Origin: Paenibacillus sp. L3-i20
GTDB taxonomy: Bacteria; Bacillota; Bacilli; Paenibacillales; Paenibacillaceae
Assembly: GCF_022180385.2 (NCBI RefSeq)
Contig: NZ_BQME02000001.1
Span: forward strand, 1,695,678 to 1,759,677
Reading direction: 5' to 3'
Length of the DNA: 64,000 nt
Shown here: in pieces, positions 1 to 11,282 of the stretch
How positions within the stretch are numbered: position 1 is the stretch's first letter
How the letters are laid out: every line of letters starts with the position of its first letter
Position numbers and translations under genes: made by a program
Notes under the pieces: model-generated
What the model was told of the DNA's origin: nothing
The model's input: the letters and a program-made list of their open reading frames with translations, nothing else
Databases searched by the model: none

Positions 1-63
1 GTGGCAGATAAACTGAAAGCTATTCTAAAACAAATGGAATCGGAAGAGGGGTTATTTGAATGA
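1..63 (+). CDS. 3' end of an upstream gene, probably gdpP (cyclic-di-AMP phosphodiesterase)
   Basis: An open frame enters from the left edge and ends at TGA 61-63, encoding about 20 residues. Its stop overlaps the rplI start (ATGA), which indicates translational coupling. In Bacillus and Paenibacillus the gene directly before rplI is normally gdpP (yybT), a membrane DHH-type phosphodiesterase. The identification rests on gene order only; the visible tail carries no diagnostic motif. Confidence 0.5.
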   Translation: MADKLKAILKQMESEEGLFE

Positions 64-503
64 AAGTAATTTTCTTGCAAGATGTGAAGGGTCAAGGGAA
101 AAAGGGGCAAGTTAAAGATCTATCCGAAGGGTATGTTCGTAATTTCTTGTTGCCGCAAGGTTTGGCTAAGTTAGCTTCTGACGGCAATCTAAAAACGCTT
201 GAGCTTCAATCGGCTTCCGAAGAGAAACGTAAAGCGAAGGAAAAAGAAGATGCACAAGTACTAGGCAAACGTTTGGAAGAAATGACGATTGTAGTAAAAG
301 CAAAAGCTGGCGAAGGCGGTCGACTATTCGGCGCTATTACGAGCAAACAAATTGCTGAAGCACTTGCTGCAAAAGGCATTAAGATCGATAAACGTAAGAT
401 TGAACTGGAAGATCCGATCCGTACACTAGGTGTAACTCAAGTGCCGGTGAAGCTTCACCCTGAAGTAAAAGCAAAGCTTAATGTTCAAACAGCGGAAGAG
501 TAA
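60..503 (+). CDS. rplI: 50S ribosomal protein L9
   Basis: The 147-aa product has the usual L9 length and the characteristic N-terminus [18 protein letters not shown], a small RNA-binding domain that contacts 23S rRNA. A lysine- and glutamate-rich connecting helix (about residues 45-75) and a C-terminal globular domain follow. L9 sits near the L1 stalk and affects frame maintenance and ribosome quality. The start overlaps the preceding stop by the ATGA arrangement, and dnaB follows after a 44-base gap, as in Bacillus. Identification is secure. Confidence 0.97.
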   Translation: MKVIFLQDVKGQGKKGQVKDLSEGYVRNFLLPQGLAKLASDGNLKTLELQSASEEKRKAKEKEDAQVLGKRLEEMTIVVKAKAGEGGRLFGAITSKQIAEALAAKGIKIDKRKIELEDPIRTLGVTQVPVKLHPEVKAKLNVQTAEE

Positions 504-547
504 ATGTGCTTCGTAATAAATAGGATTAATGGAAGGAGATGCGCACG

Positions 548-1909
548 ATGAGTATGGAGTTATCGTTTGATCGGGTTCCGCCTCAAAATCTAGAAGCTGA
601 GCAAGCTGTTATTGGAGCAATTTTGCTTCAGCCAGAAGCACTTATTACCGCAATGGAGCGGGTGAGAAGTGAAGATTTCTATAGGAGCAGCCATCAAAGG
701 ATCTATGAAGCGATGGTTGAGCTGGGTGAGAACAACCAGCCGGTCGATCTCGTAACCCTTACGGCGCATCTTCAAGATCAAGGGTTGCTTGAGGAAATTG
801 GCGGCGTTAGCCACTTGTCTAAACTAGCCAATGCCGTACCAACAGCTGCCAATGTCGATTATTATGCTCAGATCGTCGAAGAAAAGTCGATGCTTCGTCG
901 TCTTATACGGACTGCGACTAATATTGTCACAGAGGGGTATGCTAACTCAGAGGATGTTGGTGTTCTACTGAGCGATGCGGAGAAAAAAATTCTCGAAATT
1001 TCTAATCGTCGATCAAGCAGTGGATTTATTTCCATTCGCGACGTATTGATGGAAGTATTCGAGAAGGTCGAATTTCTCTATACGAATAAGGGCGGGACAT
1101 CGGGTATTCCTTCAGGATTTGTTGATTTGGACAAGATGACTGCTGGATTCCAGCGAAGCGATCTTATTATTGTTGCCGCGCGTCCTTCTGTTGGTAAAAC
1201 GGCATTTGCTCTAAATGTGGCCCAAAATGTAGGCGTTAGGGCTAAGGAAACAGTCGCTATCTTCAGTCTAGAGATGTCGGCTGCTCAACTTGTTCAACGT
1301 ATGATCTGTGCAGAAGCGAATGTGGATGCTACTAGAATGCGTACCGGTAATCTAGAACCAGATGATTGGGAAAAGCTGACGATGGCGATTGGTGCATTGT
1401 CAGAGGCACAAATTTTTATCGATGATACACCTGGTATCACCGTTGCTGATATTCGTGCAAAGTGCCGCAGACTTAAGAAAGAACGTGGACTTGGCATGAT
1501 CTTGATCGACTATTTGCAGCTGATTCAGGGCAGGGGTAAAGCAGGAGAGAACCGTCAACAGGAAGTATCAGAAATTTCGCGTACATTGAAGCAAATCGCT
1601 CGTGAGCTTGAAGTGCCGGTTATCGCACTTTCGCAGCTTAGCCGTGGTGTTGAGCAGCGTCAAGATAAACGTCCAATGATGTCCGATCTCCGGGAATCAG
1701 GATCGATTGAGCAGGATGCCGATATTGTATCATTCCTGTACCGGGATGATTATTATGACAAAGAGTCCGAAAAAAAGAATATTATCGAGATCATTATCGC
1801 AAAACAACGTAATGGGCCTGTAGGCACAGTCGAACTCGTATTTCTCAAAAACTACAATAAATTCGTAAGTTTGGACAGAACACATCATGATCCGTCGCAA
1901 GCTTCGTAA
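548..1909 (+). CDS. dnaB: Replicative DNA helicase DnaB (DnaC in B. subtilis nomenclature)
   Basis: The product is the ring-shaped hexameric 5'-3' helicase that unwinds DNA at the fork and recruits primase. The N-terminal DnaB domain starts at PPQNLEAEQAVIGAILL. The RecA-like domain has a Walker A (RPSVGKT, about residues 212-218), a Walker B (ILIDYLQLI) and the C-terminal SDLRESGSIEQDAD motif. An ATG at 539 is in frame, but the strong Shine-Dalgarno GGAAGGAG (531-538) abuts it; the ATG at 548 has proper spacing and gives about 453 aa, the usual family length. The gene follows rplI and ends at a hairpin terminator. Confidence 0.96.
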   Translation: MSMELSFDRVPPQNLEAEQAVIGAILLQPEALITAMERVRSEDFYRSSHQRIYEAMVELGENNQPVDLVTLTAHLQDQGLLEEIGGVSHLSKLANAVPTAANVDYYAQIVEEKSMLRRLIRTATNIVTEGYANSEDVGVLLSDAEKKILEISNRRSSSGFISIRDVLMEVFEKVEFLYTNKGGTSGIPSGFVDLDKMTAGFQRSDLIIVAARPSVGKTAFALNVAQNVGVRAKETVAIFSLEMSAAQLVQRMICAEANVDATRMRTGNLEPDDWEKLTMAIGALSEAQIFIDDTPGITVADIRAKCRRLKKERGLGMILIDYLQLIQGRGKAGENRQQEVSEISRTLKQIARELEVPVIALSQLSRGVEQRQDKRPMMSDLRESGSIEQDADIVSFLYRDDYYDKESEKKNIIEIIIAKQRNGPVGTVELVFLKNYNKFVSLDRTHHDPSQAS

Positions 1910-1914
1910 ATATC

Positions 1915-1953
1915 CGAACAATTGTATGGTCATTCATACAATTGTTCGTTTTT
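1915..1953 (+). terminator. Rho-independent terminator after dnaB
   Basis: A perfect 14-bp inverted repeat (CGAACAATTGTATG, 1915-1928 with 1935-1948) has a 6-base loop and is followed by a T-rich run. It begins five bases after the dnaB stop and separates the rplI-dnaB transcript from purA. Confidence 0.85.
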
Positions 1954-1956
1954 CGT

Positions 1957-1985
1957 TTGACTTATGAAAGTGAGACTGCTACACT
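1957..1985 (+). promoter_or_regulatory. Predicted sigma-A promoter of purA
   Basis: TTGACT (1957-1962) and TACACT (1980-1985) are separated by exactly 17 bases, just downstream of the dnaB terminator and about 100 bases before purA. The fit to the sigma-A consensus is good; the assignment is by inspection only. Confidence 0.6.
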
Positions 1986-2054
1986 AAATATGCTGTCTTA
2001 TGGTTTGTTGTGTGCGAATTTTGAAGTCGCATAGGCACCTATTACGGTAATTTT

Positions 2055-3371
<1,317 letters not shown>

Positions 3372-3391
3372 TAAGCATTAGCAAATAAAGC

Positions 3392-3439
3392 AAAGAGGCG
3401 GTTCCAGTGTCAATTAGACAGTGGATCTAGCCTCTTTTT
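3392..3439 (+). terminator. Rho-independent terminator after purA
   Basis: AAAGAGGC (3392-3399) pairs with GCCTCTTT (3430-3437) around a partly self-complementary loop, and the right arm runs into a T tract. It lies 20 bases after the purA stop. Confidence 0.75.
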
Positions 3440-3632
3440 GCGTGCAGTTATAGTTGATTGGTTTGCTGTTACTGGCAAGGTGAGTCTGCTCAATCGGAAC
3501 TTTCAATCACCACGTTAGATTGCGATAATTCATAGAAAAATATGAAATAATTTTTTGCCGGCACGCTAAAAACCGAATGTTGATCTCTTTCCTTGACCAT
3601 AATGATAGATAACAGATAGGAGTGGAGTGATT

Positions 3633-4292
3633 ATGATTAGAAGGTTGGCGTGGCTGGGCAAGCTAATAGCAGCGGGATTGATATTGAGTTTCTTGTCCAT
3701 ATGGACGACAGGTTATATCGTTACTAGTTACGTAGATACTTTGCTTAAACAGTATGAACTTCCTATAGAAGTGCCGCCGATGGCGATGTCTGGTGTTTGG
3801 GGTAAGCTATGGGGCGCTAATCCTCCGGTAGAAACGAAACTTTCATCACCGCAGGTAGATTCGACAATCGATAATAGTGAGAGTGAAAGTACTACCGGGA
3901 CGAAAGAACCGGACTCGGTTGAAGCCTTTGGGGAGATCGAACAAGCTCCAATTACGGACATTGGCATTGGTGAAGGAAGCCATGCGGCAGGTGAGAGTGA
4001 AGCGGAGCCGGGACGTGAAGTGCAAGAGGGTACTTCGGGAGTCGATGGGACAGAAACGGCGGTTACTACTGACGAGATAGAGTCAACAAAACAGATGATG
4101 AGTGAAGAAGATAAGACACAATTATTTCAATTATTAATGACAAAATTACCGCAAGAATCTTGGCAACAAATATCTGAATTTGTAGAAAATGGACTAACAG
4201 AAACGGAGCTTACAAGCGTTGAGCAGATAATGGCACAGCATCTGGACACGGCAGAATATGAGAGAATGCTGGAGATTCTGAAAAAATATTAA
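3633..4292 (+). CDS. Hypothetical single-pass membrane protein with acidic linker
   Basis: The 219-aa product has a positively charged N-terminus (MIRRLAWLGK) and one hydrophobic segment (about residues 10-32), then a proline-containing stretch and a long Ser/Thr/Glu-rich region (about 65-150). It ends in a helical, charged C-terminal domain of about 65 residues ending EILKKY. This suggests an anchored protein with a flexible extracytoplasmic spacer. GTG 3627 is in frame, but the Shine-Dalgarno AGGAGTGGA lies immediately before it, so ATG 3633 is chosen. A possible promoter is TTGATC (3580-3585) with TGATAG 17 bases downstream. The gene lies between purA and an envelope peptidase. I do not recognise the family; an envelope role is inferred from topology and neighbours. 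Confidence 0.7.
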   Translation: MIRRLAWLGKLIAAGLILSFLSIWTTGYIVTSYVDTLLKQYELPIEVPPMAMSGVWGKLWGANPPVETKLSSPQVDSTIDNSESESTTGTKEPDSVEAFGEIEQAPITDIGIGEGSHAAGESEAEPGREVQEGTSGVDGTETAVTTDEIESTKQMMSEEDKTQLFQLLMTKLPQESWQQISEFVENGLTETELTSVEQIMAQHLDTAEYERMLEILKKY

Positions 4293-4434
4293 TATTACGA
4301 TTACGTACCAAAGGTTGATCCGTTTGTAAACCGTATGTTAAAGTATTAGTCGAGTGATCCGACAGGAAAATTCGTCTTTTTTTTTGTTGGAAGCCACAAA
4401 AATTTCATTGCACAAGTGCGAAAAGGAGACAATC

Positions 4435-6024
4435 ATGACCGGTTTCAGGGACATGAGTCGTATTAAGAAGGTCTGGGAACGAACTACAGGGTTCTTTCGA
4501 CGTACGAACTCGCAAGACTTGATAGGGAACACCGAGCAACAAGCGGCAGACGTGAGCGTTTCTACCCCACTTTGGCGGAAGAAATCAACGGGGATCATAA
4601 GCGGTGCAGCAATCTTGCTCACGGTAGCTGGCATTATTGGGTATCAGCAGTATACGCAATATGTGGACAGAAATACTTTTGAGTTTTATCACGTATATAT
4701 GAATGGCCAAGAAGTAGGAACAGTAGAATCACAAGATTCAGTAGAGAAATTGATTGCCTCAGAAACGACAGAAATTAATAAAGCTAACCCAAAAGTGAAC
4801 ATGGTACTCGCAACTGGCGACATTACATACAAAAGCGATAGCGGTTTTAAAGCAGTTCCTGAAACGAAAGCAACTTTGACGAAGCTGGAAAGTATGTTTA
4901 CTTCCCACGCGACTGGTGTCGAAGTGAAGATTGACGGTAAAGTAGTAGGTATTGTGAAGGACCAAGAAACAGCTGATAGTATTCTAAAGCGAGTTCAAAG
5001 CAAATTCGCTCCTGAGCTGGCAGCAGCAAGCAAAAGTCCATCTAATGTAAAGACACTTTCCTTCAAAGAAGGTGCGGATCGTTCAGCATGGATTGACTCT
5101 GATTCAGAAGCATTGAAAGAGCCTGGTAGATTAGTGACCGAAGTTTCCTTTGTTGAGAAGGTTCAAGTGAATGACACAAAAACTGAACCAGAGAAAATAG
5201 CGGAAGCAGATGCACTTTACAAAAGAATAGTAGAAGGCAGCACAAAGCCTACGAAGTATGTTGTACAAGAAGGGGACTGTGTCGGGTGTATCGCACAGAA
5301 GTTTGATATTTCCCCACAAGTTATTTATGAGAATAACCCTTGGATTGAAGATGACAAGATTACAATCGGTGACGAATTAGATTTGACTGTTCTAATGCCG
5401 GAACTGACGGTTCGTACGACTGAAAACCTAGTTGAGCTTGAGAAAATTGCAGCTCCAGTACAAATCGTTAAGAACAACAAAATGCGAGTTGGCGAATCTA
5501 AGAAGATTAAAGAAGGCGTAGAAGGTACACAACGTCTAACATATAAAATTGTGAAGCAAAACGGTTATGTTGTAACGGAAGAACTAGTTAAGAAAGAAGT
5601 TATGGTAGATCCAATTACAGAAATTATCGAAAAAGGCACTATGGTCGTACTTGGCGAAGGGACAGGCCGTTTTATGATTCCTGTTAAGAGCTACCGGATT
5701 ACGAGTAAATACGGTCAGCGTTGGGGCCGTACTCATAAAGGCATAGACTTTATCGGCAGTAAGACGATAATGGCATCCGATTCTGGTATTATAGAATTTT
5801 CTGGTACGAAGCAAGGCCTTGGAAAAACGATTACTATTAACCATCAGAATGGATACAAAACCGTATACGGTCACATGAGTTCCCTTAGCGTAAGTAAAGG
5901 TGATAAGGTCGAAAAAGGTGACAAAATCGGCGTGATGGGTAATACAGGTAATTCAACAGGTACACATTTGCACTTCGAAATTCATAAAAATGGTTCTGCT
6001 CAAAATCCTCTTAAGTACTTATAA
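4435..6024 (+). CDS. Membrane-anchored LysM-G5-M23 peptidoglycan peptidase
   Basis: The 529-aa protein has a cytoplasmic N-terminus, one transmembrane segment (about residues 53-73) and then extracellular domains. A LysM domain spans about 275-319, a G5 domain about 322-402, and an M23 (lysostaphin-type) zinc endopeptidase domain about 411-528. The metal ligands are visible as H434/D438 in HKGIDF and H511/H513 in HLHFE. The family cleaves peptide cross-links of peptidoglycan; LysM and G5 help bind the wall. The frame is open further upstream (to 4354), but AAAGGAG (4422-4428) fixes the start at ATG 4435. Its position next to walRK suggests, without proof, a cell-wall hydrolase in that regulatory circle. 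The LysM contains two cysteines (GDCVGC), which is less usual. Confidence 0.9.
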   Translation: MTGFRDMSRIKKVWERTTGFFRRTNSQDLIGNTEQQAADVSVSTPLWRKKSTGIISGAAILLTVAGIIGYQQYTQYVDRNTFEFYHVYMNGQEVGTVESQDSVEKLIASETTEINKANPKVNMVLATGDITYKSDSGFKAVPETKATLTKLESMFTSHATGVEVKIDGKVVGIVKDQETADSILKRVQSKFAPELAAASKSPSNVKTLSFKEGADRSAWIDSDSEALKEPGRLVTEVSFVEKVQVNDTKTEPEKIAEADALYKRIVEGSTKPTKYVVQEGDCVGCIAQKFDISPQVIYENNPWIEDDKITIGDELDLTVLMPELTVRTTENLVELEKIAAPVQIVKNNKMRVGESKKIKEGVEGTQRLTYKIVKQNGYVVTEELVKKEVMVDPITEIIEKGTMVVLGEGTGRFMIPVKSYRITSKYGQRWGRTHKGIDFIGSKTIMASDSGIIEFSGTKQGLGKTITINHQNGYKTVYGHMSSLSVSKGDKVEKGDKIGVMGNTGNSTGTHLHFEIHKNGSAQNPLKYL

Positions 6025-6045
6025 TTTCATTTAATACTCGATATG

Positions 6046-6085
6046 AAGCATGGCTTGGACATTAGGTCCGAGCCGTGCTTTTTTT
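6046..6085 (+). terminator. Rho-independent terminator after the M23 peptidase gene
   Basis: A 15-base arm (6046-6060) pairs with 6064-6079 around a short loop with minor mismatches and is followed by a run of seven T. It isolates the peptidase gene from walR. Confidence 0.8.
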
Positions 6086-6164
6086 AATTGGGCTTTATAG
6101 CTAGAAGTGGCTTCCGATCATATACAAGTGATGGTTACTTTTCCATTGAATGAAGGAAGTTTCA

Positions 6165-6195
6165 TTGTGAAGGATGAGGCGCTGTGTGTTAGAAT
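6165..6195 (+). promoter_or_regulatory. Possible promoter of the wal operon
   Basis: TTGTGA (6165-6170) and TAGAAT (6190-6195, preceded by TGT) are separated by 19 bases and lie about 40 bases before walR. The spacing is long for sigma-A, so this is tentative. Confidence 0.35.
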
Positions 6196-6233
6196 AGAGA
6201 CAATACAAAGGACAAGCGACGGGCGGTGTGACG

Positions 6234-6986
6234 ATGCACGGAAAAATATTAGTGGTCGATGATGAGCAGCCGATAGCAGAAATCATTAAATTCAACTTGG
6301 AAAAGGAAGGCCATCAGGTCATCTGTGCTTTCGACGGCGGAGAAGCGGTAAGACTAGCGTTCGAAGAGCAGCCTGATTTGATCTTGCTCGACTTAATGTT
6401 GCCGGTTAAGGATGGTATGGATGTATGCAGGGAAGTTCGAACGAAGCTGCATATGCCGATTATTATGTTAACAGCTAAAGATACAGAAATAGATAAGGTG
6501 CTCGGGCTTGAATTAGGCGCTGATGATTACGTGACGAAGCCATTTAGTACAAGAGAGCTATTGGCACGGGTAAAGGCGCATCTCCGCAGACAGAACAAGC
6601 CTGAACTGACGGCTGACGGTGGAGCAGCGAACGCTTCTCAAGATCCACATGCAGAGCAGCAGGGACTTCGATTGTTTAATCTTTTTATTGATACGGATAT
6701 GTATGTTGTTTATAAAGATGGTGAACCGTTGGATCTTACTCATCGGGAGTTTGAGCTTGTTCATTATATGGCACGCAATAGCGGGAAAGTAATGACACGG
6801 GAACATTTACTTCAAGCTGTATGGGGTTTTGAATATTTTGGCGACGTTAGGACGGTCGATGTAACGATCCGCAGACTTAGAGAGAAAATTGAAGATGACC
6901 CTAGTCGTCCAGAGTATATTATGACTCGGCGTGGTCTTGGTTATATGATGCGAAATGCGAAATCCGGAGGCTTTGGTAACGGATGA
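6234..6986 (+). CDS. walR: Response regulator WalR (YycF), OmpR family
   Basis: WalR is the essential response regulator of cell-wall homeostasis in low-GC Gram-positives and controls autolysin genes. The receiver domain (about residues 1-120) carries the acidic pocket DDE, the phosphoacceptor D53 in LLDLMLP and K102-type VTKPF. The C-terminal winged-helix domain has the ...[18 protein letters not shown] recognition region. The sequence is very close to B. subtilis WalR as I recall it. GTG 6228 is in frame but ATG 6234 gives the expected [11 protein letters not shown] start. The stop overlaps the walK start (ATGA), so the two are coupled. Identification is secure from sequence and the walRKHIJ gene order. 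Confidence 0.96.
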   Translation: MHGKILVVDDEQPIAEIIKFNLEKEGHQVICAFDGGEAVRLAFEEQPDLILLDLMLPVKDGMDVCREVRTKLHMPIIMLTAKDTEIDKVLGLELGADDYVTKPFSTRELLARVKAHLRRQNKPELTADGGAANASQDPHAEQQGLRLFNLFIDTDMYVVYKDGEPLDLTHREFELVHYMARNSGKVMTREHLLQAVWGFEYFGDVRTVDVTIRRLREKIEDDPSRPEYIMTRRGLGYMMRNAKSGGFGNG

Positions 6987-8818
6987 AGGCGCGGAGTTTT
7001 TTCCGCACCATACAGGTTAAGCTTGTTATCATCTATTTGCTGCTGATTCTTGTTGCGATGCAATTAATTGGCGTCTACTTTATCAGTACTGTAAAAAACT
7101 CGCTTATCACGAGCTTTACGAACAACTTGAAGGAGCAGGCGGATATTTTATCAAAATTCGCTGCTCCGTCTTTACTACCGAATATTGAGGTAGATAATGA
7201 TTCAACTGAAGGAACGACAGAGGATCTAAACCTCGTCGTTCGTAATTTGTTCAGTATAAGTGGTGCTGAGGTGCAAGTGTTGGATGCTAACGGCAAAATT
7301 GTAGCAACGTCTTTGCAAGTTCATCAATCTCGGATCGGCCAGAAGAACAACTCACTTGCAGTTAGTAGAGCGCTGCAGAACATCCCTGATAATGAAGAAG
7401 AAATTATTGATGATGATAATACACGCAAAAAATCAATAGCACTTCCCGTAACACATAACGATAAGGTTGTTGGTGCGGTGTATGTCGTAGCTTCTATGAC
7501 GGAGCTTTATGAGACGGTCAACCGGGTTAACCAAATCTTCTTCTCAGGTACGTTAATAGCGCTTGGTTTAACAGGTGTTCTTGGTATATTGCTTGCCCAT
7601 ACGATAACTAACCCAATTAAGGGACTTACTCGGCAAGCGGAAGCAGTGGCGAACGGTCGTTTTGATCTAAAAGCACCTGTACTTGGTGAAGATGAGATTG
7701 GACGGCTAAGTATGGCTTTCAACGAAATGACCACTCGTCTGAAGGAAGCACTATCGGCTAACGAGGAAGAAAACGAGAAGTTGGTTTCGGTTCTCTCCAA
7801 CATGAGCGATGGTGTTGTTGCTGCAGATGAACATGGTGTCATTATCGTATGGAATCGTCGTGCAGTGGAGTTACTTGATGAAGAGTTACAAGGGGTGGAG
7901 CTGTCAAAGCTGTTTGACCTGACGCCAGAGAAGCTCACGGAGCTTCAGCAAGGTCGAGGCAGGATGATATTGCTGACAAGAGATGGGCAAGAAGGCGAGA
8001 ACGCAGACAGTCTTCTGAAAGTAACATTTACTCCGATTCATAGAAGAGGGAAAGGCATTACGGGCACAATTGCTGTTTTGCAAGATGTAACGGAACAAGA
8101 GAAGCTGGAGCAATCGCGTCGTCAGTTCGTAGCGAACGTATCTCACGAGCTGCGTACTCCATTAACGACAATTAAGAGTTATGCAGAAGCACTAAATGAT
8201 GGTGCATTGGAAGAAAAAGAACTGTCGGAGAGATTCGTAGGTGTTATTAGTAATGAGACAGAACGGATGATTCGACTGGTTACTGATCTACTTCATCTCT
8301 CGCGACTTGACTCCAAGCAAGCTCCGCTAAGGCGACATCTAACGAATATTCATGAGATGCTGGACGAGATGGCAGATCGATTTTCCTTCCAACTTCGCCA
8401 GAAAGCGATTAAAGCAAACGTTCATGTAGATCGGGGACTTCATAAAGTATTGCTGGATCGGGATCAAATTGATCAAGTTCTGGACAATCTATTCTCTAAT
8501 GCAATCAAGTACACACTTGATGGTGGATCTATTGAACTTGCAGCTAGGAAATCTGCCGATTCAAGCTTCCTTGAGATTAGTGTGAAGGATACAGGTATCG
8601 GCATACCGAAAAAGGATCTTACGAAAATATTCGACCGATTTTATCGTGTAGATAAGGCTCGTTCGCGCAATATGGGAGGTACAGGTCTCGGGCTGTCGAT
8701 TGCCCGGGAAATCGTCAAGGCACATGGCGGGACGATCGCACTTTACTCCGAATTGAATGAAGGCACGACGGTTACGTTTACGCTTCCGCTGCTGCAAGAA
8801 GGAGGCGATTCTGAATGA
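6983..8818 (+). CDS. walK: Sensor histidine kinase WalK (YycG)
   Basis: The 611-aa membrane kinase phosphorylates WalR. It has two transmembrane segments (about residues 12-32 and 184-204) flanking an extracellular sensor domain of about 150 residues. A HAMP domain (about 205-257) and a PAS domain (about 260-370) follow, with a HisKA domain bearing the phosphoacceptor H388 in [10 protein letters not shown]. The ATPase domain shows the N box ([10 protein letters not shown]), G1 (DTGIGIP), F box (FDRFYRVD) and G2 ([10 protein letters not shown]). Length and architecture match WalK of Bacillus. It overlaps walR upstream and walH downstream by four bases each, indicating one translationally coupled operon. 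Confidence 0.96.
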   Translation: MKARSFFRTIQVKLVIIYLLLILVAMQLIGVYFISTVKNSLITSFTNNLKEQADILSKFAAPSLLPNIEVDNDSTEGTTEDLNLVVRNLFSISGAEVQVLDANGKIVATSLQVHQSRIGQKNNSLAVSRALQNIPDNEEEIIDDDNTRKKSIALPVTHNDKVVGAVYVVASMTELYETVNRVNQIFFSGTLIALGLTGVLGILLAHTITNPIKGLTRQAEAVANGRFDLKAPVLGEDEIGRLSMAFNEMTTRLKEALSANEEENEKLVSVLSNMSDGVVAADEHGVIIVWNRRAVELLDEELQGVELSKLFDLTPEKLTELQQGRGRMILLTRDGQEGENADSLLKVTFTPIHRRGKGITGTIAVLQDVTEQEKLEQSRRQFVANVSHELRTPLTTIKSYAEALNDGALEEKELSERFVGVISNETERMIRLVTDLLHLSRLDSKQAPLRRHLTNIHEMLDEMADRFSFQLRQKAIKANVHVDRGLHKVLLDRDQIDQVLDNLFSNAIKYTLDGGSIELAARKSADSSFLEISVKDTGIGIPKKDLTKIFDRFYRVDKARSRNMGGTGLGLSIAREIVKAHGGTIALYSELNEGTTVTFTLPLLQEGGDSE

Positions 8819-10425
8819 TGGAGAGAGTGAAGACGGCAGCCCTTATAGCGCTGGTCGTATTAAGTCTGCTTCAGAGCTATTTTCTTGCGTATAGTATGCC
8901 AGGTCTTGGTGCAACAGTAAGGAGCGATCAGGATTATGTCAACGCTGAGCCATTGGGTACACCAGCTGGTGTAGAGAGTGTCATATTCCCAGAGCAATTA
9001 ATTATTCATATGGGCGATGACAAACATACGGTCATCTATCCGGGTACTCAATTTTACGAAATGATTCTGAACCAGCGTATCGTTGGTCGGGAATTTAAAG
9101 GTTTTGAAAAGAGTCCGGCTTCACTGTTGGATTGGGATGATGTTCGGAGAAACGATATCGGTATCGAGCTTCATTTCTCTGGCGGTATCTCGATAGAGTT
9201 GTTGCAGAAGCTGCTTAAGGTAGAAGGGGATATTTTATTCCTTAGTGAGAAGATCGAGCGAATATGGATATTTAAAACGAGAGATACAGAGGAGATTCGT
9301 ACTTTCTTCTTTAGTAACGATGGAGAGACCATATACGAATCGGTTCGTGCAGACTTAACGGTCCGTGACGTTCAAGATTATGTTGGCTTCGGTCAGCATC
9401 TTCCTAACTACCGTGTAACAGCAGATGGATTGTATATTCCTACGGAACCTTTTATGGCGACAGAAATGGTATATCCATATGAGATGTACACACCTGAGCA
9501 GATGCAGCGCAGTTTGTTTTTTGATTCCAGCACAACAAGGGCGTTCGAGGATCGAAGCGGTTCACAAATCTTCACAGATGGTAAGCGTGGTCTAAAGGTT
9601 GAGCAAAATGGGATGTGGATCAGCTACACGAATCCAGCGGCAACACAAAGCAGCGAGACGGAGCCCGGTGAAAATGTGTATGCCTCGGTTGATTTTATTA
9701 ATCAGCATGGAGGCTGGGATGGTGTGCATCGTCTGATGGGCTCTACGCTTGCTGAAGAGAAAAAGTATGTAACGTTCCGTAAATATATTGAGCAGTTTCC
9801 GGTTATCGATTACTTATCATTCCGTTATGGTTATATGAAGTTGACGTTGCAGCAAGGATTCGTGACGGAGTATTCACGTTCACTTATTACATTAAGTGAA
9901 AAGTCGGAGGAACGTACTCCGCGTCTACTTCGAGGTGGCGAAGAGCTGGAGAACACGTTAAATGATTATACTCGCCGTGGTGAGGTGGAGGCTTTATTCC
10001 CTGCACTAAAACCGGTACCGGAAAAAGATAACCGAATTCGTTTCGTACCAGTGTGGGCAGTCAAATTGAGCGACGGAACAGAGGAAATATTGTCAGAGGC
10101 GTATCCTAGAGGATATGTTCCATCAGAGGCAGATAAGGATAAACCACTTAAGAATACAGGTACTGCGGCTCAGAAGGAAAAGAAGATCGGTCAATTAGGT
10201 GCTGGAACATCTTCTTCTAATGGGAAACAATTAGTGAGCGATGAAGAGGTTAAGACACCAGAAGTGGATTTGGCCAACAGCAAGCTTACAGAGAATGTGA
10301 TTGTGGAAGAAACACCTAAAGAATCAGATAAGGCATCATTTGAAGAGCAAACGGAGGGTAGTTTAATAAAGCCCTCCTACAGCAACGAAGACTTTGGGGA
10401 TATTGAGACACGTATAGAATGGTAG
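8815..10425 (+). CDS. walH: WalK regulator WalH (YycH)
   Basis: WalH is an extracytoplasmic, single-pass membrane protein that with WalI modulates WalK activity. The product begins with a short N-terminus and one hydrophobic segment (about residues 8-25), followed by a large extracellular region typical of YycH. At 536 aa it is longer than the B. subtilis protein because of a low-complexity charged C-terminal tail of about 100 residues (from about residue 435) rich in Lys, Glu and Ser. The ATG start overlaps the walK stop. The assignment relies on position in walRKHIJ and general architecture, since YycH diverges quickly. Confidence 0.88.
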   Translation: MMERVKTAALIALVVLSLLQSYFLAYSMPGLGATVRSDQDYVNAEPLGTPAGVESVIFPEQLIIHMGDDKHTVIYPGTQFYEMILNQRIVGREFKGFEKSPASLLDWDDVRRNDIGIELHFSGGISIELLQKLLKVEGDILFLSEKIERIWIFKTRDTEEIRTFFFSNDGETIYESVRADLTVRDVQDYVGFGQHLPNYRVTADGLYIPTEPFMATEMVYPYEMYTPEQMQRSLFFDSSTTRAFEDRSGSQIFTDGKRGLKVEQNGMWISYTNPAATQSSETEPGENVYASVDFINQHGGWDGVHRLMGSTLAEEKKYVTFRKYIEQFPVIDYLSFRYGYMKLTLQQGFVTEYSRSLITLSEKSEERTPRLLRGGEELENTLNDYTRRGEVEALFPALKPVPEKDNRIRFVPVWAVKLSDGTEEILSEAYPRGYVPSEADKDKPLKNTGTAAQKEKKIGQLGAGTSSSNGKQLVSDEEVKTPEVDLANSKLTENVIVEETPKESDKASFEEQTEGSLIKPSYSNEDFGDIETRIEW

Positions 10426-10435
10426 GTGAAGGTGT

Positions 10436-11236
10436 GTGGAATGGGGAAAAGCAAAAAGTGTGCTTATTATTTCGTTTCTAATGTTGAATATTCTCCTTGG
10501 TTACCAGTTGTGGAATGATATTAGCGACCGATTGAATGCTAACGTTAACTCAGCTGAATTGCCACAGGACAAGCTGTTGCTTATGCAGCAGAAGCGTATT
10601 ACGCTCTCAGCCATTCTGCCGCCGGAGACGCCTAAGCTTAGTGACTTGACATATATGCTTCATTCATCAAGTCAGCAACAAGCATCTCCAACACCTCTCA
10701 AAACCCCAGTAGACAGCGGATTGATCTTCTCGCAGCCGGAGCTTGTCAAAGCGATAGGCAAGCAGGTGCAAGATTTGGACAGCTATCATTATAATCATCA
10801 TAGCAGCCAACACCTGAACGATGTGTTTGTGTTCCATCCTATTGTAGATGGACGGCCGATGTTTAATGTGAAGCTGGAGCTTTTGAAGAGCAATTTAAAA
10901 ATAACGGAATTTCGGCAGGATCGTGTTGAATTGATCGGCAGAGGTGAAGCGAAGCAAGTTATACCAGCTGCCAAAGCAGTGGCGAGTCTGATTGAAACGT
11001 ACTTGGAAGAAGGTTCTGTCATTACGGATATTCAATTAGGCTATCATGGACAAATTTTTGATTCAGAGAAGCAAGTATCTAACCCATCCTGGCGTGTGAT
11101 GCTAGAGAGCGACACAGTCTATTATGTTCATGCGATTAGCGGTGAGGTTACGACAGATAGTGATGAAGAGCAGGAGCGGGACAAAAGGGACGCAGAGTCT
11201 GTTCGTCGTGGTGTAACAGAAACACCTTCAAAATAA
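10436..11236 (+). CDS. walI: WalK regulator WalI (YycI)
   Basis: The 266-aa product has the YycI-type N-terminus MEWGKAKSVLIISFLMLN, a short cytoplasmic tail followed by one transmembrane segment (about residues 7-27) and an extracellular two-domain region ending in a charged tail. WalI forms a complex with WalH and WalK in the membrane. The start is GTG 10436, ten bases after the walH stop, preceded by a GGTGAAGGTG ribosome binding site. Position between walH and walJ supports the call. Confidence 0.88.
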   Translation: MEWGKAKSVLIISFLMLNILLGYQLWNDISDRLNANVNSAELPQDKLLLMQQKRITLSAILPPETPKLSDLTYMLHSSSQQQASPTPLKTPVDSGLIFSQPELVKAIGKQVQDLDSYHYNHHSSQHLNDVFVFHPIVDGRPMFNVKLELLKSNLKITEFRQDRVELIGRGEAKQVIPAAKAVASLIETYLEEGSVITDIQLGYHGQIFDSEKQVSNPSWRVMLESDTVYYVHAISGEVTTDSDEEQERDKRDAESVRRGVTETPSK

Positions 11237-11282
11237 GAGTTTCATAGAAGTGAGATTCATGTAAGAGAGAGGATTGGATGTT

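Noticed and set aside
4354..4434. Longer start for the M23 peptidase gene
   Set aside because: The extension has no ribosome binding site, while AAAGGAG is ideally placed before ATG 4435.
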